Of a DNA stretch of 64,000 nucleotides, positions 8,039-16,995 are shown in pieces. Position numbers and translations under genes: made by a program. The notes under the pieces are model-generated. The model was not told where the DNA came from. It ran no database searches and saw only the letters and a list, made by a program, of their open reading frames with translations. Every line of letters starts with the position of its first letter. Within the stretch, counting starts at the first letter, position 1. Origin of the DNA: Arthrobacter hankyongi (GTDB taxonomy: Bacteria > Actinomycetota > Actinomycetes > Actinomycetales > Micrococcaceae); contig NZ_JAKLTQ010000002.1 in assembly GCF_022012395.1 (NCBI RefSeq), forward strand, positions 310,001 to 374,000. The letters are read 5' to 3'.

Positions 8039-8902
8039 ATGGCGGAGAACCCGGGCACTGACGGAAATGTTCGCGAAGGCGCACCTGCGGACCGGCTGCG
8101 GCGGCACAATCTGGCAAGCGAGCTCGGGGCCCTGGAACAGAGCCTCCTGCGGCGCGTCTCGGATTTCGACGACCCGCGCCAGGAATGGCGGCGCCTGTAC
8201 TCCGAACTGTACGGGACGTTCCTGCTCGTGGTCGTTGCTGCCGGCGGCGGGATGATGAGCCAGGCCTTCCCCGGAACGATCAGCCGAACCGCCGCCGTGA
8301 TCGCCCCGGGCCTGATGGTGATGGGCATCATCCTGTTCATGGGCAAGGTGTCCGGGGCTCACCTGAACCCTGCAGTCAGCATCGCCTTCGCGCTCCGCGG
8401 TGACTTCCAGTGGCGCCGCGTGCCGGGCTACATCCTCGTCCAGCTGATCGGGGCGACGTTGGCCTGCCTGCTGCTGCAGGCCGTGATCGGGGTGCCGGCC
8501 AGCTACGGGTCGAACTATCCGGCGGCGGACTATTCGGCGGGTGCCGCGTACTGGATGGAGGCGCTGCTGACGCTGGGGCTGGTCAGTGTCATCCTCGGAA
8601 CCGCATCGGGGGCGCAGAACGTCGGGCTGCTTGGCGCCTTCGGGGTCGGCGGCTATATTGCCTTGGCCGGCCTGTGGGGCAGCCCGATCTCGGGCACCTC
8701 GATGAACCCGGCCAGGACGTTCGGCCCCGACCTGGTCGGCACGAACTTCAGCGACTACTGGGTGTACGTCGCCGGCCCGCTGACCGGGGCGGTAGTCGCC
8801 GTCGGCATCGCCTTCGTCCTGCGCGGCGCGGGCGGCGGCAAGGCGGGGTCCGGAGCCGCGCAGGGAGCCCTCTTCACCGAAACGGCCAGGGAGCAGCCGT
8901 AG
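8039..8902 (+). CDS. MIP-family channel (aquaporin)
   Basis: 287 residues, six membrane helices plus two half-helices carrying the NPA boxes (HLNPAVS near residue 105; SMNPARTFGPD near 225). A hydrophilic N-terminal extension of about 55 residues precedes TM1, which is long for the family. The TM5/selectivity region (GLWGSPISGTSMNPAR) looks more aquaporin than glycerol facilitator, but this is not decisive. ATG 8039 has GGCGGAGGCG upstream. It lies 63 bp after the ferredoxin reductase in the same direction and may be read with that operon, though no functional tie is apparent. Confidence 0.85.
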   Translation: MAENPGTDGNVREGAPADRLRRHNLASELGALEQSLLRRVSDFDDPRQEWRRLYSELYGTFLLVVVAAGGGMMSQAFPGTISRTAAVIAPGLMVMGIILFMGKVSGAHLNPAVSIAFALRGDFQWRRVPGYILVQLIGATLACLLLQAVIGVPASYGSNYPAADYSAGAAYWMEALLTLGLVSVILGTASGAQNVGLLGAFGVGGYIALAGLWGSPISGTSMNPARTFGPDLVGTNFSDYWVYVAGPLTGAVVAVGIAFVLRGAGGGKAGSGAAQGALFTETAREQP

Positions 8903-8947
8903 GCGCGGGCACCGCCTGCGCGCTGCCGCGGTTCTGCCCGGACGACG

Positions 8948-8987
8948 ACGGCGGCAGGGGCCCGCCGGTGCGGGACCCCGCCGCCGT
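8948..8987. terminator. Bidirectional hairpin terminator
   Basis: ACGGCGGC, one bulged A, then GGGG pair with CCCC-GCCGCCGT (8948-8960 with 8976-8987). It sits between the convergent aquaporin and aldehyde dehydrogenase genes and contains the shared ACGGCGG core. Confidence 0.75.
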
Positions 8988-9002
8988 GGCCGTTTCGGGC
9001 GG

Positions 9003-10403
9003 TCAGTCAGCGATGTAGAGCAGGCGTTTGTTGACGAATTCGTCCATGCCCAGGGGGCCGAGTTCGCGGCCGAAGCCCGAGCGCTTGACCCCGCCGAAGG
9101 GCATGTCTGCGCCTTCGCCGGCGGCGGCGTTGACGTTGGTCATGCCGGTGTCCAGCCGTTCGGCGATCTTCCGGGCGCGGTCCGTGTCGGTGCTGAAGAC
9201 GGCGCCGCCCAGACCGTAGGGGGTGTCGTTGGCCAAGGCCAGGGCTTCCTCGTCGGAGGAGACCTTGTAGACCACGGCCACCGGGCCGAAGAGCTCCTCG
9301 GTCCAGGCGCGCATGTCCTTGGTGACGCCGGTGAGCACGGCCGGTTCGAGGTAGGCGGCCGGTCCGTCCAGCAGCCGGCCGCCGGCGTGCAGGGTGGCGC
9401 CCTTGTTCACCGCGTCGCGCAGCTGTTCGGCCAGGGCCTCGGCGGCGGTGCGGGAGGAGAGCGGGGCGAAGGTGCCCGGCGCCTCCTCGGCCGGGTTGCC
9501 GGGGGCGAGGCCCTTGGCCTGGTTGGTGAGTTCGGCGACGAATTCGTCGTAGATGTCCTCCATGACGATCAGGCGCTTATTGGAGTTGCAGGCCTGTCCG
9601 GTGTTCTCCATCCGGGTTTCCCAGGCCGCGGCCGCGGAGGCCTTGACATCCGCCGAGTCGAGCACCACGTAGGGGTCCGAGCCGCCGAGCTCCAGCACGG
9701 CCTTCTTCAGGTTCTTCCCGGCGATCTCGCCGATGATGGCCCCGGCGCGTTCGGAGCCGGTGAGCGAGACGCCCTGGATCCGCGGGTCCGCGATGATGTC
9801 GGCGACCTGGTCATGGGACGCGAAGACGTTGAGGTAGGCGCCGGCCGGGACCCCGGCGTCGTCCATGATCTGCTGGATCGCCAGCGCCGAGCGCGGGCAG
9901 GTCTCGGCGTGCTTGAGGATGATGGTGTTGCCCAGCACCAGGTTGGGGGCGGCGAAGCGGGCCACCTGGTAGTAGGGGTAGTTCCACGGCATGATGCCCA
10001 GCAGCGCGCCGACCGGGCGCTTCTGGATCACGGCCTTGCCGCCGCCGATGGGTGTGATCGGCTGGTCCGCGGCCAGGGCCGGGCCCTCGGTGGCGAAGTA
10101 GTTGAAGATGTCGGTGCAGAACTCTGCCTCGCCCTTGGACTGGGAGAGCGGCTTGCCCATTTCCTCGGTGATGATCGCGGCCAGTTCGTCCGCCCGCTCG
10201 GTGAACAGTTCGCCGATCCGGGCTGCCACCTTGGCGCGTTCGGCGATGGGCACGTCGCGCCAGGACCGGTACGCCTGTTCGGCTGCGGCCAGGGCCTCCT
10301 GGACCTGCGCGTCGGTGGCGGTGGGGAATTCCTCCACCACCTCGCCGGTGGCCGGATTCAGTACACGGTATGCCGTTGCGGTCGACTGGGAAGTGGTTGT
10401 CAC
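9003..10403 (-). CDS. NAD(P)-dependent aldehyde dehydrogenase, succinate-semialdehyde type
   Basis: 466 residues. Family landmarks: GIMPWNYPYYQVARF, the Glu loop LELGGSDPYVVL, catalytic Cys in GQACNSNKR, and the C-terminal FGGVKRSGFGRELGPLGMDEFVN. The pattern matches succinate-semialdehyde dehydrogenases (GabD-like), which make succinate from the GABA-shunt aldehyde, but related short-chain aldehydes are possible. The GTG at 10403 is preferred over an in-frame TTG at 10409 because AGGAG (10412-10416) lies eight bases from the GTG but only two from the TTG. It is a single-gene unit; a palindrome at 10492-10506 may be its operator. Confidence 0.85.
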   Translation of the reverse strand: MTTTSQSTATAYRVLNPATGEVVEEFPTATDAQVQEALAAAEQAYRSWRDVPIAERAKVAARIGELFTERADELAAIITEEMGKPLSQSKGEAEFCTDIFNYFATEGPALAADQPITPIGGGKAVIQKRPVGALLGIMPWNYPYYQVARFAAPNLVLGNTIILKHAETCPRSALAIQQIMDDAGVPAGAYLNVFASHDQVADIIADPRIQGVSLTGSERAGAIIGEIAGKNLKKAVLELGGSDPYVVLDSADVKASAAAAWETRMENTGQACNSNKRLIVMEDIYDEFVAELTNQAKGLAPGNPAEEAPGTFAPLSSRTAAEALAEQLRDAVNKGATLHAGGRLLDGPAAYLEPAVLTGVTKDMRAWTEELFGPVAVVYKVSSDEEALALANDTPYGLGGAVFSTDTDRARKIAERLDTGMTNVNAAAGEGADMPFGGVKRSGFGRELGPLGMDEFVNKRLLYIAD

Positions 10404-10491
10404 TGCCAAGGCTCCTATCTGGTCTCAAGGCGCGGCCGGTCAAGGAGGGCCGCCCTGATGCCATCATTTCGCGGAAGTCCGGAAATGTGAA

Positions 10492-10506
10492 ATGAATAAC
10501 ATTCAT
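10492..10506. promoter_or_regulatory. Palindrome upstream of the aldehyde dehydrogenase
   Basis: ATGAAT-AAC-ATTCAT in an AT-rich patch of an otherwise GC-rich 231-bp region between the aldehyde dehydrogenase and the divergent VOC gene. It resembles GntR- or TetR-type operators; no cognate regulator gene is adjacent. Confidence 0.3.
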
Positions 10507-10634
10507 AAATGTATCTGGTTGCCGGGCGTTTGGGAATGGCTGTTCCCAATGTCGTATCCGGCTGCTAGATTCACGGATGCAACGGCCCTTCGGCGGCCGC
10601 CGGCCGTCCCCGAACCAGTTCCAGGAGCGCAGCC

Positions 10635-11438
10635 ATGCCAGTCCGCAACGAGTCCTGGCCCGCCGGGGCCCCCTGCTGGGTCGACTGCCAGGTCGACGAT
10701 GTCCAAGCCGCCCGCGCCTTCTATGCCGGTCTCTTCGGCTGGGACATCCGCGATGCCCCGCCGGAGGCCGGCGGCTACCTGATGGCCACGCTCGGCGGCC
10801 AGCCGGTGGCCGGCATCGGCCCCAAGCCGCAGAACCTGGGCCCGATGCCGAGCGTCTGGACCACCTACCTCGCCACCGACGACGCGGATGCCACGGCCGG
10901 GGCAGTCACCGAAGCCGGCGGCAGCGTGATGATGCCGCCCTTCGATGTGCTGGATATCGGCCGCATGACCGTGGCCGCGGACAGCGGCGGCGCGGTCTTC
11001 GGCCTGTGGCAGGCCAAGGCCCACAAAGGCATCGGCCGCGTCGGCGAGCCGGGCACACTGGTCTGGAGCGAGCTGCACACCCGGGACTATTGGGCCGCGC
11101 GGGCGTTCTATGCCAAGGTCTTTGGCTACACCTATGAGGACCTTGGCGACACCGACGAGTTCCGCTACACCCAGTTCAAGCCCGCGGCCGGCGAAACGGC
11201 CGGCGGCTTCCACCATGACCGGTCGATTTCCGAGGGAGCGCCGAACTACTGGCTGGCCTGGTTCGCGGTGGAGGATGTGGATGCCACGGCCGCCCAGGCG
11301 CAGGAACAGGGGGCGCAGGTCCTGTTTCCGCCGACCGACAGCCCGTATGGACGGATGTCCATTTTCGCCGGCGCCCAGGGCGAAGTGTTCGCCGTGATTG
11401 CCCCGCAGATGCCCGACGCCGGCGGCGCGGCCGGCTGA
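10635..11438 (+). CDS. Two-domain VOC (glyoxalase/dioxygenase fold) protein
   Basis: 267 residues containing two VOC modules in tandem, roughly 10-125 and 140-258. Each starts with a strand and the AraC-like ARAFYAxxFGW/GY helix motif (AARAFYAGLFGWDI; AARAFYAKVFGYTY) and ends in DxxGAVFGLWQ or GAQGEVFAVI. Actinobacterial proteins of this kind are often annotated as glyoxalase or hydroxylase-like, including a family linked to antibiotic or hydroperoxide tolerance; the reaction is unknown. It is preceded by a weak purine-rich site and stands alone between divergent and co-directional genes. Confidence 0.8.
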   Translation: MPVRNESWPAGAPCWVDCQVDDVQAARAFYAGLFGWDIRDAPPEAGGYLMATLGGQPVAGIGPKPQNLGPMPSVWTTYLATDDADATAGAVTEAGGSVMMPPFDVLDIGRMTVAADSGGAVFGLWQAKAHKGIGRVGEPGTLVWSELHTRDYWAARAFYAKVFGYTYEDLGDTDEFRYTQFKPAAGETAGGFHHDRSISEGAPNYWLAWFAVEDVDATAAQAQEQGAQVLFPPTDSPYGRMSIFAGAQGEVFAVIAPQMPDAGGAAG

Positions 11439-11539
11439 GCAGCGCGCCGGCGCTGCCGCGAGTGCCCACACCCCGGTCCGGCCGCGGGCGCCGCCGGGGC
11501 GAGGCCTGGACTATGAGCAGCCTGGTTTAAGATCGGTGG

Positions 11540-12832
11540 GTGATTGCCCGGAAGCTGAGAACCGTCCACCCGGCGTGGATCGTCGCCGCGCTGACCCTGC
11601 TGGCGCTCGTGGCCGGCGCCGCCTTCCGGTCCACGACCGGGGCGCTCTTCGAGCCGCTGGAGACCGAGTTCGGCTGGACCCGCACCGGCACCAGCGGTGC
11701 CGTGACGCTGAACCTGATCGTCTATGGCCTGACGGCGCCGTTCGCTGCTGCAGCGATGGAGCGGCTGGGGGTCAAGCGGGTCGTCCTGGCCGGGCTGGCC
11801 CTAACCGCGCTGGGCAGCGGCCTGACGGTGGTGCTGACACAGCTGTGGCAGCTGTGGGTGCTCTGGGGCCTGTTCGTCGGGGTGGGTACCGGTGTCATGG
11901 CGCTGGTATTCGGCTCGATCGTGGCCAACCGCTGGTTCGTCCGGCACCGCGGCCTGGTCATGGGCCTGTTTTCCGGCGCCAATGCCTGCGGACAGCTGGT
12001 CTTCCTGCCGCTGATCGTGGCGCTGGCACATCATCCCGGCTGGCGTGCGGCCACGCTGGCCACGGCGTTGGTGGCCGCAGCGATTATTCCCCTCGTGGCG
12101 CTGTTCTTCGCCGACCGTCCGCAGGCCATCGGCCGGCGCCCGTTCGGAGAGGACCCGGCGCACCCGGCACCCGAGCCGCAGCGCCCGGCGGTACCCGCCG
12201 GACGGCTGGCGCTGGCCGTGCTCCGCGACAGCCTGCGGTCGCGCGCCTTCTGGATCCTGGTCTTCACCTTCTGGGTCTGCGGCTGGTCCACTAACGGGCT
12301 CATCCAGACGCATTTCATTCCGGCCGCGCATGACCATGGGATGCCGGCCACCACGGCGGCCGGACTGCTGGCCCTGATCGGCGTGTTCGACGTCGTCGGC
12401 ACGGTGGCCTCCGGCTGGCTGACGGACCGCTTCAACCCCGCGGTGCTGTTGGTGGCGTATTACGCGCTGCGCGGGATGTCGCTGGTCTTCGTCAACACCG
12501 TGCTCGGGCCGGACATCGCGCCGCCCTTGTGGTTCTTCATTGTCTTCTACGGGCTGGACTGGGTGGCCACCGTCCCGCCGACCGCGGCGCTGTGCCGGAT
12601 CCACTTCGGCATCGAGCGGGCGGGCATCGTGTTTGGCTGGGTCTTTGCCTCCCACATGGTCGGTGCCGGCATTTCGGCGGCCGCCGCCGGCTGGATCCGC
12701 GAGAGCACCGGCAGCTACCTGCCGGCCTGGATCACCGCGGCGGCCCTGTGCGGGCTGGCGGCACTGTCGCTGCTGTGGCTCCGGCGGGCTCCGGTCCAGG
12801 AACGCGAGCTCGTACCGGACGCGGCGGCCTGA
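11540..12832 (+). CDS. MFS transporter, monocarboxylate (OFA/MCT-like) type
   Basis: 430 residues with 12 predicted membrane segments and a charged central loop (about 195-225). The first helix motif FRSTTGALFEPLETEFGWTR, together with SGANACGQLVFLPL, is the pattern seen in oxalate/formate- and monocarboxylate-type MFS carriers. GTG 11540 is used; the ribosome binding site is weak. No adjacent gene points to a substrate. An ACGGCGG-type hairpin directly follows at 12838. Confidence 0.82.
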   Translation: MIARKLRTVHPAWIVAALTLLALVAGAAFRSTTGALFEPLETEFGWTRTGTSGAVTLNLIVYGLTAPFAAAAMERLGVKRVVLAGLALTALGSGLTVVLTQLWQLWVLWGLFVGVGTGVMALVFGSIVANRWFVRHRGLVMGLFSGANACGQLVFLPLIVALAHHPGWRAATLATALVAAAIIPLVALFFADRPQAIGRRPFGEDPAHPAPEPQRPAVPAGRLALAVLRDSLRSRAFWILVFTFWVCGWSTNGLIQTHFIPAAHDHGMPATTAAGLLALIGVFDVVGTVASGWLTDRFNPAVLLVAYYALRGMSLVFVNTVLGPDIAPPLWFFIVFYGLDWVATVPPTAALCRIHFGIERAGIVFGWVFASHMVGAGISAAAAGWIRESTGSYLPAWITAAALCGLAALSLLWLRRAPVQERELVPDAAA

Positions 12833-12837
12833 GCGGA

Positions 12838-12872
12838 ACGGCGGCCGGACGTCCGCTGCCGGCTCCCGCCGT
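12838..12872 (+). terminator. Hairpin terminator after the MFS gene
   Basis: ACGGCGG (12838-12844) pairs with CCGCCGT (12866-12872) around a GC-rich inner loop that itself contains the palindrome CGGACGTCCG. It starts six bases after the MFS stop codon. Confidence 0.6.
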
Positions 12873-13195
12873 CGTCGTGCCCGTCTGCCCGCAGCCGTAA
12901 CCCCGCCCTGCTCACACTCCGCTCGCCCGCACCCCGCCCCCACCCGTACATTGACTGTGCTCGAATCCTCCGTTCGGATCACTGAGTGTGCGCCAAACCC
13001 GCATCTGAGCTCCGAAACGTGGGTCTGCTGCACAGTGAACGGCGCAACGAACCGGAAAGCACCCGACCCGGCATGCCCCGGCCGGACCGTGAACGCTGTC
13101 GTCCTCTTGCGTCCGGACGCAACGGGCGTATCGTACGGAATGGGGGACAGCGTAGGGAATCCGGACCATCCGGCCCCGCGGTTAGGGAGCATGTT
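12873..13195. other. Intergenic stretch without a gene
   Basis: With the preceding hairpin this makes 363 bp between the MFS gene and the small basic protein. No frame here has a credible start or codon pattern. A TTGACT at about 12951 could be a -35 box for the small gene or a leader transcript, but no convincing -10 follows at the right distance. Confidence 0.4.
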
Positions 13196-13336
13196 ATGCC
13201 AGACAAATCGCCTCATCAGCACGAGCCGAAGAAGCAGGCCAAGGGCGCAACGATCAAGCAGAAACGGGCGGAAAAGCGCGCCAAAGGCGCGGCGGGCGCA
13301 CCCGCCGACCCCGTGGCGCACATGAAGAAGCGCTGA
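13196..13336 (+). CDS. Short lysine-rich conserved protein
   Basis: 46 residues, strongly basic and probably disordered: MPDKSPHQHEPKKQ, then AKGATIKQKRAEKRAKG and a C-terminal HMKKR. Proteins starting MPDKSP with the repeated K(Q/E)KRAEKRAK pattern are common and short in actinobacteria; their role is not known, though the charge suggests nucleic-acid contact. ATG 13196 is preceded by TAGGGAG. A small hairpin (GGACCC-GGAA-GGGTCC) follows at 13346. Confidence 0.7.
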   Translation: MPDKSPHQHEPKKQAKGATIKQKRAEKRAKGAAGAPADPVAHMKKR

Positions 13337-13345
13337 GGCCTGCCC

Positions 13346-13361
13346 GGACCCGGAAGGGTCC
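13346..13361 (+). terminator. Small hairpin after the lysine-rich gene
   Basis: Six-base-pair stem GGACCC/GGGTCC closed by the tetraloop GGAA, ten bases after the stop codon and followed by TT. Short but well placed. Confidence 0.45.
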
Positions 13362-13479
13362 TTGGACGGCGGCATCCGGACTGATTGAAAGCAGCCCGGG
13401 TGCCGTCCTGGTGTATGGCGGGGCGGAGCATGCGGTGGCCGGCCACGGGCCGCCAGACGAATATGGGGTCCCGCCGCCC

Positions 13480-14007
13480 TCAGGAGCCGCCGCGGTGCGG
13501 TTCCAGGCCGGCCAGCAGTGTGCGCAGGTCGCGTGCCAGCCCCCGGGCCGTGGACGCGGACAGCCCGGCGAGCAGCCCGGCCTCGAATTCCAGTACTGAT
13601 TCCATGATCGGCCGCAGCAGCCCGTCCGCCTTGTCCGTCATGTGGATCAGGGCGCCGCGGCCGTCCTGCGGGTTGGTTTCCCGCCGGATCAGCCCGGCTT
13701 CCTGGAGCTTCTTGAGCCGTTTGGTGGCGCCGGCGCCGGAGATGAGCAATTCGCTGGCCAGTTCGGTCGGGGTCATCGGCCGCCCGGTCCGGGCCAGCAG
13801 CGAGAGCATGTCGAATTCGGCCCGGGTGATTCCGGCGGCCGCCAGCACCGTATCGCTGCGCAGTTGGATGATGTGGGCAATGCGGTTGATCCGGCCGACG
13901 ATGGCCATCGGTTCCGTGTCCACGGTGGGGAAGAGGTGAGCCCACTGCTGGCGGACATTGTCAATGAAGTCCGAGCCACTCCCGGCTTCAGGGGTGGTGC
14001 TGGACAT
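13480..14007 (-). CDS. MarR-family transcriptional regulator
   Basis: 175 residues. Dimerisation helices flank a winged helix-turn-helix (TRAEFDMLSLLARTGRPMTPTELASELLISGAGATKRLKKLQEAGLIRRE, about residues 60-110) and the wing NPQDGRGALIHMTDKADGL. Family members usually repress genes next to them in response to small phenolic ligands, but here neither neighbour (small basic protein; DUF1918 protein) is an obvious target. The start ATG at 14007 follows GGAGGA on the minus strand. Regulon unknown. Confidence 0.85.
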   Translation of the reverse strand: MSSTTPEAGSGSDFIDNVRQQWAHLFPTVDTEPMAIVGRINRIAHIIQLRSDTVLAAAGITRAEFDMLSLLARTGRPMTPTELASELLISGAGATKRLKKLQEAGLIRRETNPQDGRGALIHMTDKADGLLRPIMESVLEFEAGLLAGLSASTARGLARDLRTLLAGLEPHRGGS

Positions 14008-14176
14008 CGCGGGCTCCTCCTGGCCTCAGCCCCAGGCTGCGGCTGTCTCATCTACCGGAAAATACCACTTACTTTACCGGGACAGAGGCATCCGGCGGCC
14101 GGGGGTACCGCAGCGGGTCCGGCCTGTTCCCCGCGGCGCTGCCGATCCGTACCCTAGGCATAGGAGGTGATAGGCC

Positions 14177-14365
14177 ATGAATGCAGCGCAAGGCGACCGG
14201 ATCGTCATCCGGGGCAGGACAGTGGAGTCCGCGGACCGGCACGGGGAAATCCTCGAAGTCAGGGGCGAAGACGGGGCACCCCCGTATTTCGTCCGTTTCG
14301 ACGACGGGCACGAGTCTGTCGTATTCCCCGGCGGGGACTTCGTCGTCGAGAAGACCGGTTCCTGA
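14177..14365 (+). CDS. DUF1918-domain protein
   Basis: 62 residues, the full length of the DUF1918 family: GDRIVIRGRTVESADRHGEILEV at the start, then PYFVRFDDGHESVVFPGGDFVVE. This is a single small beta-barrel-like domain widespread in actinobacteria and without an established role. The ribosome binding site AGGAGGT is near perfect and ten bases before ATG 14177, suggesting high translation. It is convergent with the ROK gene; palindromic repeat copy 1 lies between them. Confidence 0.85.
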   Translation: MNAAQGDRIVIRGRTVESADRHGEILEVRGEDGAPPYFVRFDDGHESVVFPGGDFVVEKTGS

Positions 14366-14399
14366 CCGGATCGGCCCGAAGGTATGATACCAACGCATT

Positions 14400-14453
14400 T
14401 TGGGCGGGATAGATGCTGTTTTCAGGCTCCATAACAGCATCTATCCCGCCCAA
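14400..14453. repeat. Palindromic repeat, copy 1
   Basis: Perfect 21-bp inverted repeat: the arm at 14400-14420 (starting TTGGGCGGGATAGATGCT) is complementary to 14433-14453, with a 12-base loop. The arms are identical to those of copy 2 at 16887-16946 while the loop sequences differ. It lies between the convergent DUF1918 and ROK genes, so it may terminate both transcripts, but its exact duplication 2.5 kb away marks it as a dispersed element (REP/MITE-like) or a protein binding site. Confidence 0.85.
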
Positions 14454-14477
14454 GTTCGGGGATGCTGGAGAACTCGG

Positions 14478-15674
14478 TCACCCGGCCGGGGTGAGCCCCA
14501 ACGCGTTCTGCTCGACGTAATCCAACGCCAGCCGTACCGCACCCGTTGCCACAATGGCGGCGCCCAGCGGCGAAACGGCCACCCGGGGCGGGGTCCCGGT
14601 CAGCCGGGGGAGCTCGGCGGCGATGGTCGGCAGCAGCATCGCGGCCGAGGCGGCCACCGCGCCGCCGATGACCACCAGCTCCGGGTTGAGGAGTGTGGCC
14701 AGCAGCGAGATCACCCGCGCCATCCGCCGGGCAATCCGCTCCAGGATCTGCTGTGCAGCGGCATCCCCGCCGGCCGCGGCCTCGAAGACGAACCGGGCAG
14801 ACACCCGCGTGGTGCCCGGTCCCACCAGTTCCCGGATCCTGGTCTCCGCCCCGGACGCCAGCAGTTCGGTACCCCAGACCCGTGCCAGCTTCGCGATACC
14901 GTCGTGGCTGCCCACGCCGTCGACCAGTTCCAGGCTGCCAACCTCGCCCGCTCCGCCGTTGCTGCCGTGCAGCAGCCGCCCGGATTCGATCAGGCCGGTG
15001 GCGATGCGTTCGCCGGCCAGCATCGCGGCCAAGTCGTCGACGCCGGTGCCGACGCCGCACCAGCGTTCGGCCAGGGCCGCGAGCTTGGCATCGTTTTCCA
15101 GCAGGACCGGCCAGCCGTGCTGCTGCCAGACTTCCGTCTGCAGGCCGAGGTCGAAACTTGCCGACAGCGGCCGGCCCTGGACCACGTTGCCGTGCCGGTC
15201 GACCGCCGTCGCCACGCCGATGCCTGCCGCCAGAACCGCCGAGGGGCCCAGCCCGGCCGCTGCCAGGGCAGTGTCGGCGGCCCGGGAGATGGTGCCGCGG
15301 CGTGCGTCGGCGCTTGCGTTCTTGCTGAACCGTTCCGAACTCCTCGCCAGGATGCGGCCCTTCAGGTCTGCCACCAGCACCGTGGTGGTGGCCATGCCGA
15401 CATCGAGCCCCAGCACGCAGCCGGCGGATTCGTTGAATTCGAAGTAGCGGGCGGGCCGGCCCTTTTGCGGCCCCGGGCCCTTGGGCGCGTTCAGTTCCCG
15501 CACCCAGCCACGGCGGATTAGGTCGTCGCAGACGGCAATCACCGTTGCCCGGGTCAGTCCGGTGGCCTCGATCAAGTCCGTTCCGGTCAGAGCGGCGGAT
15601 TCCCGCATGACGCCGAGCACTGCGGTGAGATTGGTCCGGCGCAGCACCTGCGGCGTGGTTGCCGTCCTGTCCAC
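14478..15674 (-). CDS. ROK-family transcriptional repressor
   Basis: 398 residues. N-terminal helix-turn-helix (LTGTDLIEATGLTRATVIAVCDDLIRRGWV), then a sugar-kinase-like ROK domain: LGLDVGMATTTVLVADLKG, the ENDAKLAALAE segment and LVVIGGAVAAS. The ROK zinc signature (CxCGxxGC) is not seen, so zinc binding is doubtful. GTG 15674 is chosen because AAGGGG lies seven bases upstream and because the likely promoter (-10 at 15711-15716) lies upstream of it; a GTG at 15710 would sit at or before the transcript start. It is divergent from gap and probably represses both, with a sugar or sugar phosphate as effector (inference). Confidence 0.82.
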   Translation of the reverse strand: MDRTATTPQVLRRTNLTAVLGVMRESAALTGTDLIEATGLTRATVIAVCDDLIRRGWVRELNAPKGPGPQKGRPARYFEFNESAGCVLGLDVGMATTTVLVADLKGRILARSSERFSKNASADARRGTISRAADTALAAAGLGPSAVLAAGIGVATAVDRHGNVVQGRPLSASFDLGLQTEVWQQHGWPVLLENDAKLAALAERWCGVGTGVDDLAAMLAGERIATGLIESGRLLHGSNGGAGEVGSLELVDGVGSHDGIAKLARVWGTELLASGAETRIRELVGPGTTRVSARFVFEAAAGGDAAAQQILERIARRMARVISLLATLLNPELVVIGGAVAASAAMLLPTIAAELPRLTGTPPRVAVSPLGAAIVATGAVRLALDYVEQNALGLTPAG

Positions 15675-15702
15675 AAAATCACCCCTTGACGTTCCGTGGC
15701 TG

Positions 15703-15727
15703 TGTTCCACATAATACTAATGGAACA
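15703..15727. promoter_or_regulatory. ROK operator candidate
   Basis: Inverted repeat TGTTCCA-N11-TGGAACA (15703-15709 and 15721-15727) between the divergent ROK and gap genes. It spans the -10 box of the ROK promoter, so a bound protein would block ROK transcription and could also act on gap. The repeat is directly visible; the binding protein is inferred. Confidence 0.6.
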
Positions 15728-15740
15728 TAAATTTAGACAA
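15711..15740 (-). promoter_or_regulatory. ROK gene promoter
   Basis: On the minus strand, TTGTCT (15740-15735), an 18-base spacer and TATTAT (15716-15711) make a close match to the housekeeping promoter consensus, in an AT-rich patch unlike its surroundings. It supports translation from GTG 15674. Confidence 0.55.
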
Positions 15741-15761
15741 TAAATAAAAGTTCTGCACTAA

Positions 15762-16808
<1,047 letters not shown>

Positions 16809-16821
16809 CCTCTCCCTGATC

Positions 16822-16864
16822 ACGGCGGCGGGAGGCCGGCAAGCACAGCCCCTCCCGCCGTCGT
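16822..16864 (+). terminator. Hairpin terminator after gap
   Basis: 14-bp stem with one G-U pair (16822-16835 with 16851-16864), containing ACGGCGG and CCGCCGT at the ends. Begins 13 bp after the gap stop codon. Confidence 0.7.
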
Positions 16865-16886
16865 TCCCCACCCCCCTCCTCCTGCA

Positions 16887-16946
16887 AACTTGGGCGGGAT
16901 AGATGCTGTTCTGGGGCGCAATAACAGCATCTATCCCGCCCAAGTT
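16887..16946. repeat. Palindromic repeat, copy 2
   Basis: 24-bp perfect inverted repeat (16887-16910 with 16923-16946) around a 12-base loop; the inner 21 bp are identical to copy 1 at 14400-14453. The complementarity continues for six more bases each side if one A is bulged. It lies between the gap terminator and the alpha/beta-hydrolase start, where a second terminator is not needed, which argues that the element is not simply a terminator. Confidence 0.85.
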
Positions 16947-16995
16947 GCAGGATTGGGGCCTCCCGCAGACGCCGTTCCGGACTTACGCTTGGGTA

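Noticed and set aside
11801-13945. Open minus-strand frame of 714 codons
   Set aside because: It lies antisense to the MFS gene and runs through the intergenic stretch, and its translation is Arg/Gly/Ala-rich without any domain. High G/C content removes stop codons; the opposite strand holds a clear transporter.
14400-14453. Short proteins starting GGIDAV read from both strands of the palindromes
   Set aside because: They arise from translating the inverted repeat; no ribosome binding site or codon pattern supports them.
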